Under the pieces are notes generated by a model. It did not search any database. It was not told the DNA's origin and was given only the letters and a program-made list of their open reading frames with translations. DNA of 45,609 bases, from the NCBI GenBank assembly GCA_035762545.1, contig DASTOM010000043.1, positions 1 to 45,609 of the forward strand, read 5' to 3'. The position numbers and the translations under genes are program-made. The number at the start of each line of letters is the position of its first letter. Positions within the stretch are counted from its first letter, which is position 1. The DNA is from JANQRA01 sp035762545. GTDB lineage: Bacteria > Actinomycetota > Acidimicrobiia > Spongiisociales > ZC4RG35. Below are positions 1 through 7,438 of the stretch, in pieces.

Positions 1-44
1 TCACGCCGTGAACGCGGTGTTAATCGTCAGCCGTCGAGGGGGCG

Positions 45-512
45 ATGATCGTGGTTGCCGACACGTCGGGTTACGGTCAAGCAATGACCACCTCCGCACC
101 TCGCACCGTGGCCCGGTGGCTGCTGGGTGTCGCTCTCATCCTCGCCGGGATCGCCCATCTCACGACGCTTCGGGACGAGTTCCCTGCCCAGGTGCCCGAC
201 TGGCTGCCGATCGACGAGGACGTGACGGTGGTGGTCTCGGGTGTAGTCGAGGTGGCCCTCGGCACTGCCTTGCTGACGATCAGTCGTCGCCGCGTAGCCG
301 TGGGTCTGATCACGGCGGCTTTCTTCGTGGTGATCTTCCCGGGGAACATCGCGCAGTACCTAGAGGGCACGGACGCATTCGGCTTGGACACAGACGGGAA
401 ACGTTTTGCACGCCTCTTCTTCCAGCCGCTGTTGGTGATCTGGGCTCTGTGGTCGACCGGCGCAGGCGGGGCATTGGCCCGGAGGATTCGAACAAGGGAT
501 TCGGGGAAGTGA
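45..512 (+). CDS. DoxX-like small membrane protein
   Basis: Encodes up to 155 aa with about four hydrophobic segments (near residues 24-40, 67-78, 87-105 and 130-147), a pattern typical of DoxX-like integral membrane proteins. The motif around residues 100-110 (PGNIAQYLEGTDAFGLD) and the closing segment with paired arginines fit that family. Function is not known from sequence. An ATG at 84 gives a shorter protein starting MTTSAPRTVARW directly before the first membrane segment. The ATG at 45 has a GAGGGG stretch only 2 nt upstream, so the start is uncertain. No gene partner is evident, and it is convergent with the DUF222/HNH remnant whose end lies 4 nt away. Confidence 0.6.
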   Translation: MIVVADTSGYGQAMTTSAPRTVARWLLGVALILAGIAHLTTLRDEFPAQVPDWLPIDEDVTVVVSGVVEVALGTALLTISRRRVAVGLITAAFFVVIFPGNIAQYLEGTDAFGLDTDGKRFARLFFQPLLVIWALWSTGAGGALARRIRTRDSGK

Positions 513-516
513 GGGC

Positions 517-1924
517 TCAGGCGGCTTCGGGTGGTCCGCGTTTGGCCAGGTAGGCGTGGCCAAGTGGGGATGTCCACTGATGGTCGCCATCGGGTAGACG
601 GACGTATTCCCAGGGGGTGTGGTGTCGCATCATGTGGTGGTAGCGGCACAGTGGTGCGAGGTTCTGGTTGTGGGTGCGGCCGCCCTGGGAGCGGGGTCGA
701 CGATGGTCGAGGTCGCAGTTGATAGCGGGCATGCGACATCCGGGGTGGACACAGATGGGATAGTCGGCTCGGGCCTGGCGTTTCTGGGCTTGGGTGGGCC
801 GATATCGGGTGGTCCCGGTGGCAACCGTTTCTCCGTCATGGGTGACAGTCCAGGTCCAGCGGCCGTCTCTCTGCCGAAGGGCGATCTGGCGGGCAATGTC
901 GGCGATCACCGGGGCGTAGCCGGCCAAATCTCCTGGATAATCAGCGAGGTCGACAAGAGTGACTAGCGGAACGGTGAGATGAACCGACCCACCGCTCAAC
1001 CCGTCCAGCCCTCCGCCTGCAGGGTTGGCGCCACGCAGTAGGGCGAGTGCGACGTCGGCCCGGAGCTGGTCCAGGGATCGTTCGTCCCCGTTGTTCTTGA
1101 CCTTCCGTGCGATCCGGTCGACATGACGCAGAGCAGCAGACGTTTCAACAGGAGGGACCGAACAGACATGGAAACAGCCAGTGAAATCGGGGTTGGCATG
1201 AGCCGCCACCTTGCGATCATCGAGACCTTCCCGCATTGAGGAATTGGCGCCATCGGGGTCTGAGGTCATGACCAGCCGGCTTATCCGATGCCCCAGCTGG
1301 CCCGTCGTCAACCCAGGAGCCACCCCCAGAGTGGAGTCGAGGACGTGGTCCACAGTTTCAGTCTTCGAGGTGGGATAGCGACCGGTAGAAGAGTCCTGCT
1401 TTCCGCTCCGAAATCAAACCCGCCATGAGCGCCTCTTTGACGCGGTGACCTCCGGTTTCCAGCCATAGAGCCTGGTCCATCATCGTGGTGGCGGCCCGGC
1501 GGGTCAGTGACAGGGCAGCAGCCACCTCCGCCTCCGAATACTCCACCACATCACGAGTCCGCTCGACCGGTGAACCAGCGTCGCCGGGAGGACAGTGAGC
1601 GATCTCAGCCACCGACGCCAGCTTCTCAGCCGTGACCCCAGCTTCGAGACGGGCCTCCGCCTCCAACAGACGAACCACGTCATACCCGTTCAGTCTGGAA
1701 CGGTCCACCGAGTAGACGACCATGGCAAGAGAGAGACCAGCAGGCATCGACTCCAGCTCATCCGGCAGAACATGCCGATCCGGCTCCACCCACCCGGTGG
1801 CCAGTTCGTCGAGAGTCACCAGATAGGCGATCTGATCGTCACTCTCCCCGCTCAGAACCTCTCGCTCTGAGAGTCCGATCCAAGAAACCGAGTGATCGAA
1901 CATATGTTCGTTTGTAGACACCAC
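517..1924 (-). pseudogene. DUF222/HNH endonuclease (13E12 family), frameshifted
   Basis: Two adjacent reading frames together make one DUF222-HNH protein of about 470 aa. The upstream frame (1358-1924) carries the N-terminal DUF222 part and stops at TGA 1358-1360 after LSHLED. The downstream frame (517-1353 plus a few upstream codons) resumes with ETVDHVLDS then APGLTTGQL and ends in the HNH nuclease with Cys pairs, DLDHRRPRSQGG and LCRYHH. Reading GAC-(T)-GAA-ACT-GTG across the junction restores the family sequence, so a single extra base near 1360 breaks the frame. It may be a real disruption or a sequencing or assembly error. The start is uncertain: GTG 1924, ATG 1903 inside the SOS box, or later, since homology begins near PAGLSLAMVV. 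These proteins are often multicopy in actinobacteria and their role is unclear. Confidence 0.85.
1897..1910. promoter_or_regulatory. LexA/SOS box (CGAACATATGTTCG)
   Basis: A perfect 14-bp palindrome, CGAACATATGTTCG, preceded by T. It matches the Gram-positive/mycobacterial SOS box core (TCGAAC-N4-GTTCGA) at every conserved position except the outermost base on one side. It lies at the 5' end of the DUF222/HNH frame, within its first codons if translation starts at 1924. Several 13E12-type DUF222/HNH genes of Mycobacterium tuberculosis are known to carry SOS boxes, so position and gene family agree. Confidence 0.78.
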
Positions 1925-2025
1925 CCATGACAGAAATCAAGATTGCCATTAGAAGATTTCTTGAGCCCCGGGAATGCCGGTTAGCGCGCGGGTAGTTCGG
2001 CCGATTTCGGGTCGGCGGGCGCTCT

Positions 2026-2241
2026 TTAGCTGCTGATACCAGTATGGGTCTCGGATGGTGCCGATGGGTCAGGCAGTTGCCGATCAGGGTTTATCCCGAT
2101 TGAGCATGGTCGTTCTCGGGCGGACAACGAGGGAATCGAAGTCGTGGACGCGGTGGGTAGTTCAGACGTAGTCGTCGAGGCGACAGCGGCGGAGGTACAT
2201 CCCACGATCGCCAAGCAGAGTGCGGCGACACCCGGTTTCAC
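2026..2241 (-). CDS. putative small lipoprotein
   Basis: A 71-aa frame with a GTG start. It opens MKPGVAALCLAIVGC, a short lipoprotein signal with lipobox I-V-G-C, followed by a Ser/Thr-rich stretch (ASTTTSELPTASTTS) as is usual after a lipidated Cys. The rest is Pro/Ser-rich and unrecognised. It lies 36 nt downstream of the DUF1579-like gene on the same strand, with GGAG about 12 nt before the start, so the two may be co-transcribed. It could also be a chance frame. The stretch 1925-2025 beside it shows nothing I can name. Confidence 0.4.
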   Translation of the reverse strand: MKPGVAALCLAIVGCTSAAVASTTTSELPTASTTSIPSLSARERPCSIGINPDRQLPDPSAPSETHTGISS

Positions 2242-2277
2242 CCATTCACAGACTCCACGAAGAAGGGTTTGGTTCCG

Positions 2278-2715
2278 CTACCCGACTCGTTCCCAGATGA
2301 GCTCGAAATCCTTGCGCCAGGTCTCGCCCTCGTCGTCGGAGGCGTCGGCCTCGCCGATCATTCGATCGCCCTCGATGCGGGCGAGGATCTTCTGGTGGAA
2401 GTCGGGGTCCGCACGGGACATCACCCAGGATCCGCCGTCGATGGAGAGGTCGAAGACACGCTGAACGGCGCGCTCGTCTCCGTAGAGCACGACGAGTCGG
2501 TCGTTGGCGTCGCTGCGTCCGAACACGAAGTCCCAAGTCGGCACTCCGGAGAGTTCTGCGGACAGACGCAGGAACGAGTCCCCAAGCCATTCACAACGGG
2601 CGGTTCCGGACGAGACAGTCGTCGGATCGTCGAGCCACCACATGTTGGTGATCGTGATCGTCCAGTTGCCGAGGAATACCTCCGCCACTCTCTCCATCTC
2701 AGTGTTTCGTTCCAT
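2278..2715 (-). CDS. DUF1579/lipocalin-like small protein
   Basis: About 145 aa. The sequence LGNWTITITNMWWL, then TARCEWLGDSFLRL, LVVLYGDERAVQRVFDLS and a late EGETWRKDFELIWERV follow the alternating strand pattern of the DUF1579/lipocalin-like small beta-barrels that report a ligand or a change in total signal. No catalytic residues can be assigned. The longer frame from 2751 would run into the promoter region of the divergent gene at 2754; ATG 2715 (MERNTEMERV) or ATG 2697 is more likely. Family assignment is by general pattern only. Confidence 0.5.
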   Translation of the reverse strand: MERNTEMERVAEVFLGNWTITITNMWWLDDPTTVSSGTARCEWLGDSFLRLSAELSGVPTWDFVFGRSDANDRLVVLYGDERAVQRVFDLSIDGGSWVMSRADPDFHQKILARIEGDRMIGEADASDDEGETWRKDFELIWERVG

Positions 2716-2739
2716 AGCTCGCAGTCTGGTCGTCCGGCC

Positions 2740-2745
2740 TACTCT
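2740..2745 (+). promoter_or_regulatory. candidate -10 box, leaderless geometry
   Basis: TACTCT fits TANNNT and ends 8 nt before the ATG at 2754, which has no Shine-Dalgarno sequence. This is the geometry of actinobacterial leaderless transcripts. Confidence 0.35.
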
Positions 2746-2753
2746 GCTCACCC

Positions 2754-3779
2754 ATGACCGAGGTGCGCCTCACACTCACCCGCGAGCAGATCCTGGGGCA
2801 TCGGAGGCGGGTCAGTCATCTCGAATCCCGGCTTCCGTATGGAGCCTCATCGCTCCGGCAAGCGGGCTGGGCCGGGCTACAGGACTCGATGCCTCGGGCC
2901 GCTCTGCTGTCGGTACACGCCCGCGTCGAGGCAGCCCAGCCGACCTCATGGGACGACCCGGCCTTCGAACAGGTTTGGGGGCCGCGGTTCAGCACCTATG
3001 TGGTCCCGGCCGAGGATCGGGCGATCTTCACTGTCTCCCGCCTGCCGGAGACGGCGACTAAGCGCGAGATCTGCACCTCTATTGCCGCACGACTGCGGGA
3101 TGCGCTCCAGGGTGAGACGATGCTGGCGACCGAGGCGGCCAAGGCGATCGGTGAGCACCACAACCAGATTCGGAGGGCGGCCGCGACCGGAACGATCCTG
3201 ATCCGCTGGGACGGGGCCCGCCAGCCCACGATCTGGTCGGTACCAGCACCTGATATCGATCCTGTCGATGCTCGGCTCGAGATGGCCCGTCGCTATATCC
3301 GGGTCTTCGGTCCGACCACTGCGGAGGCGTTTGCGGGGTGGGCGGGGATATCCAAACGGCTCGGTCCGGAGACATTTGCCAGACTCAGCGACGAGTTGAT
3401 TCCGGTGGTCACCCCGATCGGCGACGCAGTCATCCTCAGCGACGACGAGGACACGCTCCGGCGCGATGGCAAACCTTCGGCTGTCGTCCGCCTGCTACCC
3501 AGTGGGGACACCTACTACCTCGTCTCCGGGATTCAGAGGGATCTCATCCTCGCCGACAAGGCCCTCCGGAACCTGCTGTGGACCTCGCGGGTCTGGCCGG
3601 GGGCGGTCCTAATGGATGGGGAGATCGTCGGCATCTGGCGTCGGGCCCAGCATCAGGTCGTAGTCGAGACCTGGCGCAGGCTCAGCAATCAGGACCGGGA
3701 TCGGGTCGAGGCGGAAGCGTCGGCCCTCCCTCTTCCCGATCTCGATCGAGACGTCACCGTCACCTGGAATGCGAACTGA
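2754..3779 (+). CDS. winged-helix DNA-binding protein, AlkZ/YcaQ-like (HTH_42)
   Basis: 341 aa, within the size range of the winged-helix HTH_42 family that includes the DNA glycosylases AlkZ/YcaQ, which unhook interstrand crosslinks and excise alkylated bases. The N-terminal block AGWAGLQDSMPRAALLSVHARV aligns with the family segment carrying the catalytic Gln-containing motif, and the remainder (ARRYIRVFGPTTAEAFAGWAGIS; LLPSGDTYYLV; ILADKALRNLLW; GEIVGIWRR) follows the usual order of the three winged-helix units. Whether the AlkZ QxD/QxQ catalytic pair is intact cannot be settled by eye, so enzymatic activity is inference. It lies divergent from the DUF1579-like gene and 2 nt upstream of a small membrane protein gene. 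Confidence 0.8.
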   Translation: MTEVRLTLTREQILGHRRRVSHLESRLPYGASSLRQAGWAGLQDSMPRAALLSVHARVEAAQPTSWDDPAFEQVWGPRFSTYVVPAEDRAIFTVSRLPETATKREICTSIAARLRDALQGETMLATEAAKAIGEHHNQIRRAAATGTILIRWDGARQPTIWSVPAPDIDPVDARLEMARRYIRVFGPTTAEAFAGWAGISKRLGPETFARLSDELIPVVTPIGDAVILSDDEDTLRRDGKPSAVVRLLPSGDTYYLVSGIQRDLILADKALRNLLWTSRVWPGAVLMDGEIVGIWRRAQHQVVVETWRRLSNQDRDRVEAEASALPLPDLDRDVTVTWNAN

Positions 3780-3781
3780 AG

Positions 3782-4081
3782 ATGGACCGCACCTCACGAG
3801 TCATCGCCACGACGGTCACCGGGGTGGTGGCTTTCATCGCTGCCTTCGTCTTCATCATCCCGTCAGGCTGCGATGACCGCGGCGGGGTCCCCAGTTGGGA
3901 ACGATGCTCTTCGATGATGGGAACACCAGCCATATCACTCTCGGAGGACCTCGGACTCCCGTTCCCCGCCGACCTCATCATCCCGTTGGCCCTGGCCGGG
4001 GGTCTCGCCGCACTGGTGTGGTGGGCTACCGGACTCGGCGGCCAGGACAGGGAAGATCCTGAACCCCGATCGCAGCGTTAG
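3782..4081 (+). CDS. small membrane protein, hypothetical
   Basis: A 99-aa protein starting MDRTSRVIATTVTG 2 nt after the stop of the winged-helix gene, so probably translated from the same message. It has a membrane segment at residues 9-27 (VIATTVTGVVAFIAAFVFII), a Cys-containing external loop (SGCDDRGG, ERCSSMMG), a second membrane segment near 66-82 and a charged, Arg/Glu-rich tail. It is probably a two-pass membrane protein with a small extracytoplasmic loop that could form a disulfide. The frame stays open far upstream, but the upstream part is the shadow of the winged-helix gene. No family recognised. Confidence 0.6.
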   Translation: MDRTSRVIATTVTGVVAFIAAFVFIIPSGCDDRGGVPSWERCSSMMGTPAISLSEDLGLPFPADLIIPLALAGGLAALVWWATGLGGQDREDPEPRSQR

Positions 4082-4084
4082 GCT
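4079..4084 (+). promoter_or_regulatory. candidate -10 box overlapping an upstream stop codon
   Basis: TAGGCT (TANNNT) includes the TAG stop of the preceding gene and ends 6 nt before the GTG at 4091. The spacing suggests a leaderless internal promoter for the next gene. Confidence 0.35.
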
Positions 4085-4090
4085 GAGCCC

Positions 4091-4444
4091 GTGGATCAGG
4101 CCACCCAATCGGACCTTCGCCGGGCACCAACCCCGATAAGCGACTCTGAAGCGCAGCGGGCGTTCAACTGGGCCATAGTCATCTCCGGCATCCGTTGCCT
4201 GATCGCATACATCCTCCTGCCGTTCGTCATCCCAATCATCGGTATCGCCGAGGGTGTCGGGCCCTGGCTCGGGGTCGCAATCGGTGTGGTGGCCATAGTC
4301 GCCAACGTGTTCAGCATCAGGAGGTTCGCCCGGTCGAGCCATCGTCTGCGGACACCGGTGATCGCAATCAACTGCATAGTCATCGCGTTGTTACTGGTGA
4401 TGATGGCGATCGACGTGAACGCGATCGTCAGCGGGAGCGTCTAG
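4091..4444 (+). CDS. small membrane protein, hypothetical
   Basis: 117 aa with a GTG start and no clear ribosome-binding site. After a 25-residue polar head it has three hydrophobic segments: roughly 27-51 (WAIVISGIRCLIAYILLPFV), 57-76 (GVGPWLGVAIGVVAIVANVF) and 90-110 (VIAINCIVIALLLVMMAI), joined by a basic loop (RRFARSSHRLR). The topology is clear but the family is not. It ends in a CTAG shared with the convergent DtxR-type gene, so the stop codons of both genes overlap. Confidence 0.65.
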   Translation: MDQATQSDLRRAPTPISDSEAQRAFNWAIVISGIRCLIAYILLPFVIPIIGIAEGVGPWLGVAIGVVAIVANVFSIRRFARSSHRLRTPVIAINCIVIALLLVMMAIDVNAIVSGSV

Positions 4445-5088
4445 ACCGCGACGAACAGACGGTTGGCGGCGAACTCGCCCACGCCAACTCTCTTCCCGGC
4501 TACTGACACCGTGTAAGCACCCTGTGGGTCACGGCCGACCAGCTCGATGTCGGTCTTGGGGTGAAACCCCGACTCGTACAAGAACCCGAGCATCTCGTCG
4601 TCGAGCTCGAGCTCTTCGGAGATGCGCTCCAGCTTGCGTATCTCCCCTGGCTCCATCGAGGCGATCGGTTTCATCTTCGGGGGCCGGTATCCCGCGCCCG
4701 GGATCGGGTTCCCATGCGGGCACGTCTGCGGATCCTCGAGAGCGGCCCACATCGCCTCCTCGACCTGGTCGGAGATCGTTGTCTCCCAGACCTCCGCTTC
4801 GGCGTGAACCTTGTCCCAGGGGAGTTTGAGAACGTCGGTGAGAAATCGCTCGGCGAGACGGTGCCGGCGCACAATCACCGCGGCGAGGTGTCGGCCCTCG
4901 TCGGTGAGCCGTATCTCGTCGTCGATGGTGATCAGACCATCGTCCTTCATCCGGTGCACCATCTCGTTGACACTGGGACGGCTGACGCCGAGCCAGTCGG
5001 CGACACGCGCCTGGATGACGGGGATGCCCAGCTCCTCGATCTCCCAGATCGCCTCGGCATACTCTCGGTAGCGTCCGTAATCGGCCAT
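4441..5088 (-). CDS. DtxR/IdeR-family metal-dependent repressor
   Basis: About 215 aa, the length of three-domain DtxR/IdeR proteins. An N-terminal winged helix (YREYAEAIWEIEELGIPVIQARVADWLGVSRPSVNEMVHRM) is followed by the dimerisation domain with RRHRLAERFL and the CPHGNPIPG motif, then a C-terminal SH3/FeoA-like domain. In the DtxR metal region the usual ACRWEH is AEVWET, so the Cys and His ligands of the activating site appear replaced by Glu and Thr. It is divergent from ferritin, which fits control of iron storage. ATG 5088 is preferred: TACGAT lies 8 nt before it. ATG 5109, with GAGGAG 12 nt upstream, would add 7 residues. I did not find a convincing IdeR box in the intergenic region. 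Confidence 0.85.
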   Translation of the reverse strand: MADYGRYREYAEAIWEIEELGIPVIQARVADWLGVSRPSVNEMVHRMKDDGLITIDDEIRLTDEGRHLAAVIVRRHRLAERFLTDVLKLPWDKVHAEAEVWETTISDQVEEAMWAALEDPQTCPHGNPIPGAGYRPPKMKPIASMEPGEIRKLERISEELELDDEMLGFLYESGFHPKTDIELVGRDPQGAYTVSVAGKRVGVGEFAANRLFVAV

Positions 5089-5096
5089 GGCGGCCG

Positions 5097-5102
5097 ATCG
5101 TA
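5097..5102 (-). promoter_or_regulatory. candidate -10 box for the DtxR-family gene
   Basis: On the minus strand TACGAT (TANNNT) lies 8 nt before ATG 5088, which has no Shine-Dalgarno sequence. This supports the shorter start. Confidence 0.33.
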
Positions 5103-5149
5103 ACGTCATGGGGCTGATCCGCTCCTCTGACCCCTAGATTGAGGACAGC

Positions 5150-5650
5150 ATGAAGATGACAGACGACCTCGCCGCCACCTACAACGACCAGATCACGATG
5201 GAGCTGGGCTCTTCGGTCGCCTACCTCCAGATGGCCGCCTACTTCGAAGGAAAGAACCTCGTGGGGATGGCCTCATGGATGCGGCAGCAGGCCGAGGAGG
5301 AGAAGGTCCATGCCCACAAGTTCATGGATTTCGTCCTCAACCGGGGCAACGAGGTCAAGATCGGTGCCATAAGAGCTCCGAAGTCGGAGTTCGAGAGCGC
5401 CGAGCAGGTGTTCGAAGCCGCCCTCGCCCAGGAACGTGCCGTCTCCTCGGCGATCCACGACATCTACCGTCTCGCCTCGGACAAAGGTGACCTGGCCAGC
5501 TTTCCGTTGCTGCAATGGTTCATCGACGAGCAGAACGAGGAGGAGTCGACTGTGGAAACGATCCTCGAGCGGGTCCGCTACGCCGGTGGCGACTCAAGCG
5601 CCATCCTGCTCCTCGACGCTGAGCTCGGAGCCCGCGGCAGCCAGGAGTAG
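5150..5650 (+). CDS. ftn: ferritin (iron-storage, ferroxidase type)
   Basis: 166 aa, the usual size of a 24-mer-forming bacterial non-haem ferritin. Ferroxidase residues are visible: Glu18 (ITMELGSSVAYLQMA), Glu51 and His54 (EEEKVHAH), the helix C Glu in AQERAVS, and the Glu-Gln segment WFIDEQNEEE. The protein oxidises Fe(II) and stores it as mineral in the cytoplasm. GAGGA lies 5 nt before the ATG, and TAGATT (5135-5140) ends 9 nt before it. Divergence from the DtxR-family regulator suggests iron-responsive control. The next gene, aceK, begins 2 nt after the stop, so the message is probably shared. Confidence 0.92.
   Translation: MKMTDDLAATYNDQITMELGSSVAYLQMAAYFEGKNLVGMASWMRQQAEEEKVHAHKFMDFVLNRGNEVKIGAIRAPKSEFESAEQVFEAALAQERAVSSAIHDIYRLASDKGDLASFPLLQWFIDEQNEEESTVETILERVRYAGGDSSAILLLDAELGARGSQE
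5643..5647 (+). promoter_or_regulatory. Shine-Dalgarno AGGAG that decides the aceK start
   Basis: AGGAG in the last codons of ferritin ends 5 nt before CTG 5653. No ATG, GTG or TTG occurs in the aceK frame between its upstream stop (TGA 5620) and ATG 5728, which would cut off a conserved N-terminal segment. Confidence 0.6.
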
Positions 5651-5652
5651 CT

Positions 5653-7404
5653 CTGGCCACCGTCCTCTCCGACAGCCGCCTCTCCAACTTCACCGCGGGG
5701 AGGGTCCTCCAAGGCTTCGACGAGTACATGAGCCGTCTGGGGGCTTTCAACGAGCGCGCCCCCACCCGGTTCGCCAATGCCGACTGGCGGGGCATGCAGT
5801 CCGACGCAGTGGGTCGGCTCAAGATCTACGCCCACGTGGTGGGCCAAGTGGTCGACGACATCCGGGGCATGCTCGGCGAGCGCATCGACGACCCTCTGCT
5901 CTGGATCGCGATCAAGGCCGTCTACTCGAGCCTCATCGCCGACCGTCAGGACTGGGAGCTCGCCGAGACCTTTCACAACTCGGTGACCCGTCAAGTGTTC
6001 GACACGGTTGGAGTTGACAGTCGGATCGAGTTCGTCGATACCGATTTCGACAGCCCGCCCAGCCCGTCGATCGAACCGGTGTACCTGATCTTCGACCGAC
6101 AGGAGACCACCCGCGACCTGGTGTCGGCGATGCTGACGCATTTCATGCCCGCGGCTGCGATGAAACGGCTGGAGGCCGACGCCGCTGACGTGGCGATCCG
6201 GATCGAGCAGCGTCTCGGCGAGCATGGTGGGCTCCCGGTCGTGGGCCGGGCGGAGGTGGTGCGTTCGGTCTTCTACCGGGGCCAGTCCGCTTACATCGTC
6301 GGTCTCCTCTACGCAGGGTCTGTGCGTCTCCCCATGGTCCTCTCGCTCCGCCACGAGGGGGGTGGGGTCGTGGTCGACGCCGTCCTCCTCACAGAGGACG
6401 AGGTGTCGATCCTCTTCTCATTCACCCGGTCCTACTTCCACGTCGAGGTGGGGAGACCGTACGACCTGGTGCGGTTTCTCGGTCGGCTGATGCCGAGGAA
6501 GCGGATCGCCGAGCTGTATATCGCTATTGGGCAGAACAAACACGGCAAGACGGAGCTGTATCGCGACCTCCTCCGCCACCTCAACTCGACGGACGAGCGA
6601 TTCGAGTACGTGCCCGGCACCAAGGGTCTGGTGATGATCGTCTTCGGGATGCCGGGCTACGACGACGTGTTCAAGGTGATACGGGACCGGTTTCCTCCAC
6701 CGAAGCGCACCAGCCGCAACACGATCATGGAGAAGTACCAACTCGTGTCGCGACACGACCGGGCTGGACGTTTGATTGACGCCCAGAACTTCCAACACCT
6801 CTCCTTCGCCCGTGGCCGCTTCGCCCCGGACGTGCTCGACGAGCTGCTGGCGGAGGCAGGGCGGACGGTCAGAGTGGAGGACGACGTCGTCGTGATCAGT
6901 CACCTGTACGTGGAGAGAAGGGTCATCCCCCTCGACCTGTACGCACGAGAGGCTGTGCCCGCCGCCGCCGAGGCGGCCGTCATCGACTACGGGCAGGCGA
7001 TCAAGGACCTCGCCTGCACCGACATCTTCCCTGGGGACCTCCTCACCAAGAACTTCGGGGTGACCCGTCACGGTCGGGTGGTGTTCTACGACTACGACGA
7101 GTTGAGCGCCCTCACCGACGTCACCTTCCGGGAGATTCCTGAACCAAGAGACGACGATGAGGCTCTTTCCGACACACCTTGGTTCCCAGTCGGCGACCGC
7201 GATGTGTTTCCGGAGGAACACCAGAGGTTCCTCGGCCTCTCGACCGACCTGACACGCGTCTTCCATGAGAGACATGGCGATCTGTTCGAGGTGGAGCCAT
7301 GGCAGGCGATTCAGAAACGTCTCACCGCCGGTGAGCTCATGGAGATCTTCCCCTACACCGACGAGGCCCGACTCCCCCAGACCGAGGACGTCCGGGGCTG
7401 GTAG
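5653..7404 (+). CDS. aceK: isocitrate dehydrogenase kinase/phosphatase
   Basis: 583 aa from CTG 5653, matching the ~578-aa Escherichia coli enzyme. AceK phosphorylates and dephosphorylates isocitrate dehydrogenase, switching carbon between the TCA cycle and the glyoxylate bypass. Family landmarks are present: RVLQGFDEYMSRLGAFN near the N-terminus (only in frame if translation starts before ATG 5728), NKHGKTELYRDLLRHL, GVTRHGRVVFYDYDEL with the catalytic Asp, IKDLACTDIFPGDLL, and the C-terminal YTDEARLPQTEDVRGW. The CTG start is inferred from AGGAG 5 nt upstream and the absence of another start codon. Coupling to ferritin is unexpected, and no aceA/aceB lies in the window. AceK is mainly known from proteobacteria, so transfer is possible. 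Confidence 0.93.
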   Translation: MATVLSDSRLSNFTAGRVLQGFDEYMSRLGAFNERAPTRFANADWRGMQSDAVGRLKIYAHVVGQVVDDIRGMLGERIDDPLLWIAIKAVYSSLIADRQDWELAETFHNSVTRQVFDTVGVDSRIEFVDTDFDSPPSPSIEPVYLIFDRQETTRDLVSAMLTHFMPAAAMKRLEADAADVAIRIEQRLGEHGGLPVVGRAEVVRSVFYRGQSAYIVGLLYAGSVRLPMVLSLRHEGGGVVVDAVLLTEDEVSILFSFTRSYFHVEVGRPYDLVRFLGRLMPRKRIAELYIAIGQNKHGKTELYRDLLRHLNSTDERFEYVPGTKGLVMIVFGMPGYDDVFKVIRDRFPPPKRTSRNTIMEKYQLVSRHDRAGRLIDAQNFQHLSFARGRFAPDVLDELLAEAGRTVRVEDDVVVISHLYVERRVIPLDLYAREAVPAAAEAAVIDYGQAIKDLACTDIFPGDLLTKNFGVTRHGRVVFYDYDELSALTDVTFREIPEPRDDDEALSDTPWFPVGDRDVFPEEHQRFLGLSTDLTRVFHERHGDLFEVEPWQAIQKRLTAGELMEIFPYTDEARLPQTEDVRGW

Positions 7405-7438
7405 CGCGAAGCCAACAGCCTGGGCGGTGAGTTTCGGG

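Noticed and set aside
1350..1365. Programmed +1 frameshift at GAC-TGA in the DUF222/HNH gene.
   Set aside because: No prfB-like slippery codon or internal Shine-Dalgarno sequence is evident. A simple insertion or sequencing error is more economical.
5089..5149. IdeR/DtxR iron box between the regulator and ferritin.
   Set aside because: I looked for the TTAGGTTAGGCTAACCTAA-type palindrome and saw no convincing match, so iron control rests on gene context only.
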